From Alcanivorax sp. (GTDB taxonomy: Bacteria; Pseudomonadota; Gammaproteobacteria; Pseudomonadales; Alcanivoracaceae): a DNA stretch of 64,000 nucleotides. Shown piece after piece: positions 1 through 9,054 of this stretch (within the stretch, counting starts at the first letter, position 1; every line of letters starts with the position of its first letter). The stretch lies in assembly GCA_022565695.1 (NCBI GenBank), contig JAIUME010000003.1, positions 124,001-188,000 of the forward strand, read 5' to 3'. The translations under genes were made by a program, and so were the position numbers. Under the pieces are notes generated by a model. It was not told the origin of the DNA, did no database searches, and was given only the letters and a program-made list of their open reading frames with translations.

Positions 1-2
1 CG

Positions 3-3000
3 GCGCCGGAGATCGCCATGCAGAGTGGTGCGCTCGAGGCGCGCCATGTGGAAATGCGGGGTGACAGACTGACAGTGGCAGAGGACGCCAGTGTCACCGC
101 TATTGACGGAGCGGCAGCAAAGCCCGTCAGGCTGGATATTCAGGTTGCGCAACTCGACAACGAGGGAGCGCTGCTGAGCGAAGGCGACGCCAGAGTGGTG
201 GTGAGTGGGCGACTGGATAATGCGGGCAGTATTCGTGCGGCGGGTACAGCAACGGTATCAGCGGGCCGCCTGCATAATGAAGGTGACATGGAGTCAGAGC
301 AGGCGTTGCGTATCGATGCGCGTGAGTACCGTCATGCGGGCGGCAATATTGATTCTGCGCAGCATGTGACGCTTAACGCCAACCGGGTGACGATTGATGC
401 TGGTGCTGCCATGCGCCTGCATAGCGACGCCGAAATCAATGCCTATCTGCTTGAGAATAATGGCATTCTGACCTCTGCGGCAGGTCTGGATATTCATGCG
501 GAAATACTCCAGAACCAGGGCGATATTGCCGGAATGCAGGGGCTGCGTTACCAGGGCGATACCTTGATCAACAGCCGTGGCGCGTTGTTTTTCTCTGCGG
601 CGCCCATGCAACTCTCGTTGCGTATTCTGGAGAACCTCGGCGATATCTACGCACTTGGCCACCTGACCGTAGACGGGCGAGCTATGCCTGGCATGGCGGG
701 CGGAGCAGTGCCCTGGGCACAGCAGGTGCGCAACGTATCCGGTCTGCTGGCCAGTGAAGGCGATATCCGTATCGCGGCACATCGGATTGAGAACGTGCGT
801 TCGGAAGCACCGGAGTTCGTCATTGTCTGGGATGATGCGTATGTGATGTGGGGTGAAGACCCGGAGGAGGCCGAACGTAATGAGCTATGTTTCAATCGAA
901 ACAAGAGCTCAGGTTGCTCGGGAACGACCCGGCGTATCACTTACCAGAAGCAGAAAGTAGACGATCTTCAGCTGAACGCCGAGGCCGGCCGGATTATGGC
1001 TGGTGGCGATATTCATATGGTTGCAGATATTGTCCTGAACAGTATCAGCCGCATAGTGGCTACAGGCGATGTCGCCTTGAGTGCCACGCAGGTCCGCAAT
1101 GAAACCCATGATGTGCAGCTGGCGGAGCACATCAGAACCGATTATTCAGAGCGGAAGAAACGAAAGAATTCTGCGATGCGCACCAAGAATCGCAAGTATA
1201 CCTATACCACCATGGATTATGACGAAGATCCCGAATTCTGCAGAAATAGTACAAATCGCTGTGGGAGAGGTGATCCGAGTTTCGCAGGCGAAACCAGTGT
1301 CACCGAAACCATCGTCGGCAGTCAGATCGAAGCGGGCGGCAGCATCAACATCCACGCCAGTGAGCAGTTCGGTAATGGTACCGTGCAGGGCGATCAGGAT
1401 ATCAGCTTCGGCAATACACTGGCGGCTATTTACGGCGATGACGGTGAATACAGCCAGGAGACCTTGTTCCGGCTTGCACCGCTCGACCCGAACGTATTTC
1501 GACTGCCCGGCCACACCGGCCTGTTTGTGCTGAACAGCAACCCGGATCACCCCTATCTCATTGAGACCAATGCGCTGCTTGCGGACTACATGAAGTTCCT
1601 CGGCACGCCTTATATGTTGCAGCGTCTTGGCTGGGACCCCGACGGTGGCCTGCGCCTGTTGGGGGATGGTTTTTACGAGCTGACGCTGATCATTCAGGCC
1701 CTTGCCGATGCCGGTGCAGATACGGCAGACCTGGATCGTGAAGCCCAGCAAGCACTGTTCGTCGAGCTGATGGATAACGCCCTGTATTCCTCAGAGGCGC
1801 TCGAGCTGGTACCCGGCGTAGCGCTGAGTGCCGAGCAAGTAGGCTTGCTACAGCAAGATATTGTCTGGCTGGAATCCCAGAATATTGGTGGTCATGAGGT
1901 GCTGGTGCCCGTCGTCTATCTGGCCGGGGGCGCCCAGCCAGGGCGTGCTGCCGAGGCGTTGCTGTCCGGTGCCGATGTGGCGATATCCGCCGGTGTGATC
2001 AACAACCGTGGTCATATCCATGCCAGCGGCAGCGCGCAGCTGGATGCGACCGCCGGCAACTTGACCAACACGGGGCATATCAATGCTGGAGATACTCTGA
2101 CGCTTGCCGCTGCAGAGGACGTCAATAACCTTGGCGGATTGCTGCAAGCAGCGGAGATGACCTTGCGCGCCGTGGGCAATATCAACGTGTCGACACGGCA
2201 GTTTACCTTTGGCGATGAAAATGCCTGGATCAGCGCAGTAGGTGAACAGGCGCGTATCCAGGCGGGAACCCTCAACGCGCAAAGTGGGGGTGATATCGTC
2301 CTGGACGGCGCGTCGGTCGAGGGTGATGACATTACACTGGCTGCAGAGGGCAGCATCCTGATGGGCACCGTCGAAGCCAGCCATGGCGCCGGGCTGCACA
2401 GAAGAAACACTCAGCGACGCGATGAGCATGTACGGGTCATGACCACCGACGTGCTGGGCAATGCCAATGTGCTTTTACAGGCGGGCGAGCATATCCTTGC
2501 CAGCGCCAGCCAGCTTGCCAGTGGCGGTGACCTCTCTCTGGTGGCGGGCGGCGATATTGATTTCGGCGTGGCATACGAGCGGGACTACCTGTTCGACTAT
2601 TCGCGAAGAACCCAGAGTTTTGGCCGCTCCCGCGAGTCCATGCGCGAAAGTGATTCGCAGAATGTGGTGGGTGGCACCCTCAGTGCTGCGGGTGATCTGA
2701 CGGTTCGCAGTGGCGGTGATATGCACCTCACGTCCGTAGATATGAATGCTGGTGATGACATTGCGCTGATGTCAGGCGGTTCGCTGCTGATTGACAGCGC
2801 TGCCAATATCCACAGTACGCGGGAAACGCGTTCCCGGACCGGTTACACCACGGCTAGCGCCAGCGGCTCCAGCGAGTACAGCCTGACCCACCAGGCCAGC
2901 CAGCTTGATGCGGGTGGCAACTTGCTGATCATGTCGAAAGACGATGCCGCCCTGGTGGGCGCTGACCTGAGTGCAGGCGCAGACGTACTGCTCAGCGCCG

Positions 3001-6000
3001 GGCTGTACATAGATGAAGACGGCGTCCGGCACACTAACGCCGACGCAAGCCTGGCCCTGCTGGATACACATGACGAGTGGTACTACGACAGCTATAGCGA
3101 GCGTAGCCGCCGTGACCTGGCTGGCATTGCCACCAGTGTGGTAGCCGCAGGCATGGGCATGGTGGCTATGCCGTTCAATCCAGAAGCCGGTGCGCGACAA
3201 CTGCGGGACAATCTGGATGCTGGCATGAGCGCACGCTCAGGCCGTACCGAGACCAGCGGCGAGAGTACAGAGACGTCACGGGGCACCACGGTGGCAGCGG
3301 GCGGGAACCTGTTGCTGCAGTCAGCAGCGGACATGCTGATCGTGGGCTCCGAGGTGCAAGGGCTGCGGGAACAGGAAGACGGGCACTATGCGATCGATGC
3401 CAGCACCACGCTGATCGCCGGGTCGCTGATCGATCCGCTGACGGGCCGCCTTATGGCGATGAACGATGATGCAGACGTGCTGATTGCCGCCGGGGTCAAT
3501 CACCACGACGAATACCGTGACGTGGAACGCTACCGGACGGACTATCTGGGCGTATTCGGCGCAAACCTGGCGCAGGGCTTTGCCACAGCGAGCAGCGCGA
3601 TCAGCGGTGATTATTCCCGGCCAGCCAGCATGCCAACAGACATGGGCACGCGCCGACAGGGCAGCGAGTACCGCCTCGAGACGGTAACCCTCACAGAGTC
3701 CCTCATCCACGACAGCCAGCATCTGTCGATCCTGGCCAGCGGCGATATCACCACCGTGGCGAGCCAGCTGATCAGTGGTGGCAACATGGCGCTGAGCGCG
3801 GGTGGCGATCTCAACCTGAATGCCGGCCTGGAAACCCTGAGTGAGTTCCATGCCCAGTATCACAGCCAGTTCGACAGCTTCACTGGCGGCTATGATCGCG
3901 GCCGCCTCTATGCTGGCATCGAGGGCCAGAACTACCGTGAGGAGACGTTGTACGAGCAGGGCACCGCCGTGGGCAGCAACGTATCGGTGGCCGGCACCCT
4001 CACGCTGGATGTGGGCGGCGACGTCAATGTCATCGGCAGTGATGTGACGGCGGAGCGTCTGGAAGGCCGGGTCGGCGGCACGATGAACATAGCCGCTGCC
4101 GAAGAATACGAGCGCACCACACACAAGGTCACCGATGAAACGGTCAGCCTGACGGCGGGTGTCGGCAACAGCTATCTGGATGCCTACTACGCTGCCGATG
4201 ACCTGGTGAAAGCCAGCGAGGACGTGAAAAAGGCTTATGACGCCCTGAAGGCCGCTCGCGACGACCCGCGCGTTTCTGCCTCTGATCTGAGCGATTACGA
4301 AGCCAATCTGGCGCTGGCAATATTGCAGCAGCAGGCGGTGGGCATTCAGGCGGCGACATCGTTGGCAGGCGCGATAGAGAACGCACCAGTCGCCGGCTTC
4401 CACGGCAACGTACAGCTGGCTACCGAGACCACGCGCACCACAGATGTGCGTGAAGCCACGACACATCACGGCAGCAGTGTGCTTATTGGTGAAGGTGGCA
4501 TGGCCCTGCAAGGCGAGGCGCTGCGCGTTGCAGGCAGCGAACTCAGCGTTGCTGGCGACATGGATCTGGCTGTAGATCGCTTCACGGTGGAAGCCGTGGA
4601 GGATCGCTTCACCCATAACACCAGCACAGAGAGCTACAGCGGCACGGTCACACTGGCGAGCAGCAGCCGCAGCAATCTGAGCGGTATGCTGGCCGTCGAG
4701 TCCCTGTCGGCCTCTGGCGGCCTGGGCCATAGCAGTAGCACATCTTCCAGCGAAGGTGGGCAATGGCAACATGGCGAGGTCAATGTCGGCGGCGTGTTGT
4801 ACCTTGATGTATCCGGTGACACCACCCTGCATGGCGGCACGGTGCAAGCGGGTGCCATCGTTGGCCAGACCGGCAACCTGACGGTGACCTCGGTGCAGGA
4901 CACGATGAGTAGTCGCCACTCCAGCCGGGGTGTGAACCTGGGAGGCGGGCAGGGCTTTAATGTGAATGGCGGCTACAACACCGCCTCGGGCAGTGCAGAC
5001 CGGGCCTGGGTAGAGCAGGTAAGCGGCCTGTATGGCGCCGGGTACATGGACCTGACGGTGGAAGGCCACACACAACTGGACGGTGGCTATATTGCCAGCG
5101 GGAACGAAGAACACTCGCGCTTTGAGACCGGCACCTTCGCCTACACTGACATCGAAGACCACGACTATGGGCACAGCAGCGGCTGGGGCCTGAACACAAG
5201 CCTCAACCCGCTGGACCTGGCAGAGCGCCAGCGCGCCCCGCAGGGCAGTACCACGGTGAACGTTCACCGCGAAGGGCATGATATGGCTGGTGTCACCCGT
5301 GCCACGGTCGGTGTAGGAACATTGGTGGTGCGTGATGAGGACAGTGAGAACAACAGCGACCTCGCCGGCCTGAACCGGGATATGGACGCCGTGCAGGAAG
5401 TGACCCGCGACCGGCTGACGGGTGGGCTGAATGTGACATTGACCCTGGATCACAGACTGCTGGACAAGCAAAACGGCTGGCCGGAAATTGCCCGCGACGT
5501 AGCGACAGCCGTAGGCCTGCCGGTGGATGTAGCGCGCAGCGTTATGGATGTATTGGGTGAGCGTGGCGTCCTGGAGCTGGGAACATTGGTGCATCAGTAC
5601 GGGCTCACCCGCAAGCTGACGCAGGAAATCCAGCGCTTCGAACACTATAGCGAGCTACGGGCAACACTTGCCGAACGATTGGGCGTAGCGGAAGAGGATG
5701 TGGGCCCTGCGCTTCGGGCAATGCTACGAGAGATCGGCAGCGTGGCCGCACAGGATCCGGAACAGCTGGCGCGGGCCCAGGCCCTGTTCGGCGAGGCTGG
5801 GGAGAAGGGACTTGAGGGGGGGGTAAAGGACGGTGATCTACTCAAAGTCCGCCTGCATCAAGCCGTTGGCGATGCCTTGGCCGGTGCCGATGGCGCGAGC
5901 GCGGCGGGCACGACAGAACTGCTGATGCCGCTGCTGGTTGAACTCTCCGGCGGTAGCCCGGAGCGCCTGTTGGCGTTGTCACGGATCGTCGGCGGTGCGA

Positions 6001-6983
6001 GCAGCGAGGATGCGGCGACTGGCGCCCTGATCGCGCAGCAGGGGACGCAATACAACCGCCAGTTGCATCAGGGCGAGCTTGTGGCGATCCGAGAGAATGC
6101 CAGGGAATATGCCCGTGAACACGAGGGTATGAGCGAGAGCGAAGCCTTGACGGTGTTGTTGCTGGAGGGGATGCGGCAGGTTGATGCCGGCTATGCCGAG
6201 CACATCAGCAGCGATCCGCAGGCAGCCGCGTTCCTGAACCAGCTGGCGGCAGACAATCCGCATATGCAGATCGTCAGCGACAGCGGCCATCAAGGTAGCC
6301 TGTTCGAGACCTCGCACGACGATTATTGGGATAGCAGTGTCAATGCGTTTCATCTGTGGGATATGGAGAACACGGCGGGTCATCCGGTCCGTAACGCCTT
6401 GCTGGATGGCATGGGGCAGTGGATGGCGGGCAGTGAGGCGCTGAGTGATATCTACTTCCCTGTTTTTGATGCTGCGGGAGACTATGCGGCATCGCAGCAA
6501 CTCAACCAGCTCTGGATTCCGGTGATGGGGTTGGCGGTCCCTGGGGTGATGTCAGGTGGCGCTGCTACATACGGCTATGCAACGACACAGGGGCAGTTCT
6601 GGGGTGGGGTTGCATCTCAGGCAGGTACACGTTGGATGCAAAGTACTGGTGCGGCTGGGCAGACTAATATTTGGGCGGTGGGTAATGTCGGGAGTTATGG
6701 AGCGGCCAAGGTAAATATGTTGGGGATGGAAATGATTTACGGCGTAGGTAGGACTGCTCAAAACTTCACCGCAATAACAGGCGCTGCGGGCTTTGTTTCT
6801 GAGGTGGTTGGTGGTGTCCCGGGCTTTCCTGACACTCCACCCGCGTATATTCCTGACGGGCTCCCCATGTTTCAGGCGGCTGCGCCATGGCAAACTGGGG
6901 CAGCCATTGGTGCGGGGGTGCGAGATGGCTACTTTCTTTTTGAGCAATTAGTGAGTGGAGAGAATAATGTTCGATCAGACTGA
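3..6983 (+). CDS. Partial TpsA/CdiA-type filamentous haemagglutinin exoprotein (5' end outside window)
   Basis: The frame is open to the left edge, so the first in-window ATG (18) is not the true start; the signal peptide and TPS secretion domain lie upstream. About 2,325 residues are visible. They consist of many short repeats of the type LxAGGDLxLxAG and GSxLxAGGDVxL, which form the beta-helix shaft of haemagglutinin-repeat exoproteins secreted by a TpsB partner. Around residues 1400-1470 an Ala/Asp-rich helical segment interrupts the repeats. From about residue 1830 the repeats stop, and a helical region is followed by a Gly/Ala-rich, fairly hydrophobic last 150 residues. That position is where CdiA-like proteins carry a variable toxin, but no known nuclease motif is visible and the usual VENN boundary is absent. 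The stop overlaps the next gene by 17 nt. Class is confident; a contact-inhibition role is inference. Confidence 0.9.
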   Translation, partial: APEIAMQSGALEARHVEMRGDRLTVAEDASVTAIDGAAAKPVRLDIQVAQLDNEGALLSEGDARVVVSGRLDNAGSIRAAGTATVSAGRLHNEGDMESEQALRIDAREYRHAGGNIDSAQHVTLNANRVTIDAGAAMRLHSDAEINAYLLENNGILTSAAGLDIHAEILQNQGDIAGMQGLRYQGDTLINSRGALFFSAAPMQLSLRILENLGDIYALGHLTVDGRAMPGMAGGAVPWAQQVRNVSGLLASEGDIRIAAHRIENVRSEAPEFVIVWDDAYVMWGEDPEEAERNELCFNRNKSSGCSGTTRRITYQKQKVDDLQLNAEAGRIMAGGDIHMVADIVLNSISRIVATGDVALSATQVRNETHDVQLAEHIRTDYSERKKRKNSAMRTKNRKYTYTTMDYDEDPEFCRNSTNRCGRGDPSFAGETSVTETIVGSQIEAGGSINIHASEQFGNGTVQGDQDISFGNTLAAIYGDDGEYSQETLFRLAPLDPNVFRLPGHTGLFVLNSNPDHPYLIETNALLADYMKFLGTPYMLQRLGWDPDGGLRLLGDGFYELTLIIQALADAGADTADLDREAQQALFVELMDNALYSSEALELVPGVALSAEQVGLLQQDIVWLESQNIGGHEVLVPVVYLAGGAQPGRAAEALLSGADVAISAGVINNRGHIHASGSAQLDATAGNLTNTGHINAGDTLTLAAAEDVNNLGGLLQAAEMTLRAVGNINVSTRQFTFGDENAWISAVGEQARIQAGTLNAQSGGDIVLDGASVEGDDITLAAEGSILMGTVEASHGAGLHRRNTQRRDEHVRVMTTDVLGNANVLLQAGEHILASASQLASGGDLSLVAGGDIDFGVAYERDYLFDYSRRTQSFGRSRESMRESDSQNVVGGTLSAAGDLTVRSGGDMHLTSVDMNAGDDIALMSGGSLLIDSAANIHSTRETRSRTGYTTASASGSSEYSLTHQASQLDAGGNLLIMSKDDAALVGADLSAGADVLLSAGLYIDEDGVRHTNADASLALLDTHDEWYYDSYSERSRRDLAGIATSVVAAGMGMVAMPFNPEAGARQLRDNLDAGMSARSGRTETSGESTETSRGTTVAAGGNLLLQSAADMLIVGSEVQGLREQEDGHYAIDASTTLIAGSLIDPLTGRLMAMNDDADVLIAAGVNHHDEYRDVERYRTDYLGVFGANLAQGFATASSAISGDYSRPASMPTDMGTRRQGSEYRLETVTLTESLIHDSQHLSILASGDITTVASQLISGGNMALSAGGDLNLNAGLETLSEFHAQYHSQFDSFTGGYDRGRLYAGIEGQNYREETLYEQGTAVGSNVSVAGTLTLDVGGDVNVIGSDVTAERLEGRVGGTMNIAAAEEYERTTHKVTDETVSLTAGVGNSYLDAYYAADDLVKASEDVKKAYDALKAARDDPRVSASDLSDYEANLALAILQQQAVGIQAATSLAGAIENAPVAGFHGNVQLATETTRTTDVREATTHHGSSVLIGEGGMALQGEALRVAGSELSVAGDMDLAVDRFTVEAVEDRFTHNTSTESYSGTVTLASSSRSNLSGMLAVESLSASGGLGHSSSTSSSEGGQWQHGEVNVGGVLYLDVSGDTTLHGGTVQAGAIVGQTGNLTVTSVQDTMSSRHSSRGVNLGGGQGFNVNGGYNTASGSADRAWVEQVSGLYGAGYMDLTVEGHTQLDGGYIASGNEEHSRFETGTFAYTDIEDHDYGHSSGWGLNTSLNPLDLAERQRAPQGSTTVNVHREGHDMAGVTRATVGVGTLVVRDEDSENNSDLAGLNRDMDAVQEVTRDRLTGGLNVTLTLDHRLLDKQNGWPEIARDVATAVGLPVDVARSVMDVLGERGVLELGTLVHQYGLTRKLTQEIQRFEHYSELRATLAERLGVAEEDVGPALRAMLREIGSVAAQDPEQLARAQALFGEAGEKGLEGGVKDGDLLKVRLHQAVGDALAGADGASAAGTTELLMPLLVELSGGSPERLLALSRIVGGASSEDAATGALIAQQGTQYNRQLHQGELVAIRENAREYAREHEGMSESEALTVLLLEGMRQVDAGYAEHISSDPQAAAFLNQLAADNPHMQIVSDSGHQGSLFETSHDDYWDSSVNAFHLWDMENTAGHPVRNALLDGMGQWMAGSEALSDIYFPVFDAAGDYAASQQLNQLWIPVMGLAVPGVMSGGAATYGYATTQGQFWGGVASQAGTRWMQSTGAAGQTNIWAVGNVGSYGAAKVNMLGMEMIYGVGRTAQNFTAITGAAGFVSEVVGGVPGFPDTPPAYIPDGLPMFQAAAPWQTGAAIGAGVRDGYFLFEQLVSGENNVRSD

Positions 6984-7269
6984 TGCACTGTGGATATCCC
7001 TCGGTCTCTGTTTGCTTGTTGGATGGCTGGTTACTTTTCTCCCAAGAAAACTATCGCCGTTTGAATCAAAGGCTGCTATGACCCATCTGGGAAGTTCTAC
7101 TGGGATCCTGATGTTCAACATTTTTCCAATTATTTCGAGAGGTGGAATAGTCAATAGAGATGGAGATGAAATTTCATCCATTTTGTTTTTTTTGGCGACA
7201 TTAATTCCTGTTTTTTTATTCGTGTTTATTGCATTTAAGGCTGAATCTGAAATGAAGAAAAACGGATGA
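6967..7269 (+). CDS. Small integral membrane protein, candidate immunity partner of the upstream exoprotein
   Basis: A 100-residue protein. I chose ATG 6967 over the GTG at 6955 because GGAGAG (6957-6962) sits 4 nt upstream of it. Two clear hydrophobic segments are seen, at about residues 5-23 and 66-87, with a weaker one around 40-53; the C-terminus is Lys-rich (KAESEMKKNG). Its start lies inside the last codons of the exoprotein gene, overlapping by 17 nt, so the two are co-transcribed and probably translationally coupled. Base composition is clearly more A+T-rich than the gene before it. I do not recognise the family. In contact-dependent inhibition loci the gene directly after cdiA is the immunity gene, and immunity proteins against membrane-active toxins are themselves membrane proteins. 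That role is inference from position and topology only. Confidence 0.6.
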   Translation: MFDQTDALWISLGLCLLVGWLVTFLPRKLSPFESKAAMTHLGSSTGILMFNIFPIISRGGIVNRDGDEISSILFFLATLIPVFLFVFIAFKAESEMKKNG

Positions 7270-7419
7270 ATTAAGCGTATTTTTTGTGTCAAGCAGGCTT
7301 TAGATAGGCCATTGAGCTGTTCCCCTAAAAAAGCGGGCATTCGTGGTCAGTTCGATATCATAAGTAGTATCTGTGCTGCTGTACGTAATGCTATGTATGG
7401 AGCTAAAGGAGGGGAATGT

Positions 7420-7860
7420 ATGGCGCGATTGATATTTATTTTGCTTCTGTTGGTGGTTCCAAAGCAGCTTATGGGCAGTGACGTCTCCACGGAGCCTAGT
7501 TTGCAGGATTTTGTCTCAAAGGGAGCGGTATTTCAGGATTTTCCTTCGCGTGGGCCGATTCCGGATGCACTGTCCCGGCTATTTCGGGGCGGGGGTGCCA
7601 AGAAGCAGGTTATTGGCGCTATGCAGAGAGCTGACGATAGTGGCACGGCGGTAATATACGATTGCGCGAACTCGCATATGGTTAATCTTCTGTCCGCAGC
7701 GCTTCCCAGATTCTCATCGGGTGATCTTGATAATGCTAAGCTGGTTTTTCTTTCGGGGCATAAGTGTGTTAAACGGCTAGAGAATGATCTGACTGAGATT
7801 GGGGTCGAGCATTATTTCACCAGTAATATGCATGAAGATCAGCTTGGTGGTGGTATTTGA
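7420..7860 (+). CDS. Hypothetical exported protein, 146 aa
   Basis: The ORF can be extended upstream to 7312, but ATG 7420 is preceded by a strong AAAGGAGGGG ribosome site and directly begins a signal peptide (MARLIFILLLLVVPKQLMG, cleavage expected near residue 20). The mature part of about 126 residues is soluble, with an amphipathic pattern and only two cysteines (YDCANS and GHKCVKR). I recognise no family. It follows the small membrane protein after a 150-nt gap, lies in the same A+T-rich stretch, and has a codon bias unlike the core genes around it. That suggests it belongs to the same horizontally acquired cargo behind the exoprotein. A periplasmic role is likely from the signal peptide; nothing more specific can be supported. 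Confidence 0.55.
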   Translation: MARLIFILLLLVVPKQLMGSDVSTEPSLQDFVSKGAVFQDFPSRGPIPDALSRLFRGGGAKKQVIGAMQRADDSGTAVIYDCANSHMVNLLSAALPRFSSGDLDNAKLVFLSGHKCVKRLENDLTEIGVEHYFTSNMHEDQLGGGI

Positions 7861-7902
7861 TTGCTTTTAATCTAGTCGTTGGTTTGAATTTTGGGGGTTG
7901 TT

Positions 7903-8382
7903 TTGATTGATATTAATTTAATTTTAAGAGTTTTCTATTTTTCAATATTTATATTCTTGTGCGGATGCGCATCTCAAGACATGTACTCTTCCTATTGGGA
8001 TGCATACGACGAGAGCATGATGGGTAGATCAGGAGAGATTGTATGTGACGAAATAAGGGCTGAAGAAAATGCCCGAATAATACCGGAGTGCGAGCAGCAT
8101 TTTGATGCATATGAAAAAGCCTATACATTTTGCAGTATGTGCGATTCGTATGGACAGCCACAATTTCGATGCAGGATTATGTCCCGCCTTCTGTGGAATG
8201 TTATGAGTAGGAAAAAGGAAGAGGATGGGATGAGCGTTAGCTCCGATGACATGATTTTAATGTGTGAGGCTGCATACAGAGTATGCGTTCCGATAAGCAA
8301 TAGCGTTGATGCCGATAAATTCAGAGATTTTGATTCTTTCCCTGGTTTTGCGTGCAAGAATTCTAGTTCGAATGGCTCTTAG
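7903..8382 (+). CDS. Hypothetical Cys-rich lipoprotein, about 159 aa
   Basis: No ATG start is available. TTG 7903 (GGGGG 5 nt upstream) or TTG 7891 are the candidates; 7903 gives the more normal signal peptide. The leader IDINLILRVFYFSIFIFLCGC ends in a lipobox-like L-C-G-C, so the cysteine of CGCASQ would be lipidated. The mature protein holds eight further cysteines, including a CSMC pair, and several aromatic residues. This looks like a disulphide-stabilised periplasmic or outer-membrane lipoprotein. The gene is A+T-rich, like its upstream neighbours, and no homologous family comes to mind. It is separated from the previous gene by about 40 nt, so co-transcription is plausible. Confidence 0.5.
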   Translation: MIDINLILRVFYFSIFIFLCGCASQDMYSSYWDAYDESMMGRSGEIVCDEIRAEENARIIPECEQHFDAYEKAYTFCSMCDSYGQPQFRCRIMSRLLWNVMSRKKEEDGMSVSSDDMILMCEAAYRVCVPISNSVDADKFRDFDSFPGFACKNSSSNGS

Positions 8383-8560
8383 TTCGCGGGCTTTTGACCG
8401 AAGCTGCCTCACTTGGTCGGGGGTATCAGCTCGCAGGTTGATCAAGGTGAAGAAATGGGTAGGGGTATGAAGTGCGTATTTGAATAGATGGGGTTTTTGA
8501 CCGGCATGCATGTAGTGCCATTTTATATTTTAAATTTATTTTTGATGGGAGTATTTTTAA

Positions 8561-8995
8561 ATGAGAAAGATTTTCATGGCGTTCAGCTTGGTAGCTATGT
8601 TTGTGCTTGCGGGGTGTGGGGGCGGTGGAAGTAGTGATTCTTCGTTTTCCGGCACCCTTACGAGCGGTGGGGTGACGTATCACTGCACCTCACAGTCAGC
8701 CTACAACGACTGTCAGGGTGGCGACTGCAGCCGTTGTTCCTGCCAGTCCGGCTGCCCGGGAGATGCCCCGGTGATTACTGATCATTGCAGTGTCGATGGC
8801 TCGTCGGTCGCTGTGACTGATGAGGGCTGCATTTTTCAAATGTCCGGCAATAACCAGACAGGGGTTTGCGTGTCCTCCGGCAGCGCGGTAAGGCTGTTGA
8901 GCGGAGCGGGGCATACCGCACCTCATGTTATAGCCACAGGGTCGCAGTTCTCCAGTGGCTTCACTATGAACGGCGTGACCGTAAATTGTGAATAA
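8561..8995 (+). CDS. Small lipoprotein with a dense cysteine cluster, 144 aa
   Basis: ATG 8561 has GGGAG upstream (about 8546-8550) and starts a clear lipoprotein signal ending in VLAGC (lipidated Cys19), followed by a Gly/Ser linker. The mature protein has ten further cysteines, six of them packed in about 25 residues (positions 42-65, including CSRCSCQSGC). A fold held by up to five disulphides is likely. Short similar segments (GGVTYHC near the start, NGVTVNC at the very end) bracket the domain. G+C rises back towards the regional norm from about 8640. No family recognised; outer-membrane or periplasmic location is inferred from the lipobox, whose +2 residue is Gly. Confidence 0.65.
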   Translation: MRKIFMAFSLVAMFVLAGCGGGGSSDSSFSGTLTSGGVTYHCTSQSAYNDCQGGDCSRCSCQSGCPGDAPVITDHCSVDGSSVAVTDEGCIFQMSGNNQTGVCVSSGSAVRLLSGAGHTAPHVIATGSQFSSGFTMNGVTVNCE

Positions 8996-9010
8996 TAAGA
9001 GATTGGTGCT

Positions 9011-9050
9011 GCCTGGCTCCCTGATTAGGGCTGGGCAGGCGCCTTATTTT
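9011..9050 (+). terminator. Probable intrinsic terminator after the Cys-rich lipoprotein gene
   Basis: GCCTG (9011-9015) pairs with CAGGC (9036-9040), and CCCT (9019-9022) pairs with AGGG (9027-9030). The imperfect hairpin is followed by TTATTTT (9044-9050). It lies 16 nt after the stop of the lipoprotein gene. Confidence 0.45.
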
Positions 9051-9054
9051 GACT

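Noticed and set aside
3321-5645. Very long open frame on the minus strand (774 codons) inside the exoprotein gene
   Set aside because: It runs antisense to a clear repeat-rich secreted protein, has no start context, signal peptide or domain, and is rich in residues expected from reading the GC-rich complement. It is a shadow.
6900-6983. ENN in the C-terminal VSGENN of the exoprotein as a VENN toxin boundary
   Set aside because: VENN marks the start of a toxin of about 200-300 residues, but here ENN is six residues from the stop, so nothing would follow it.
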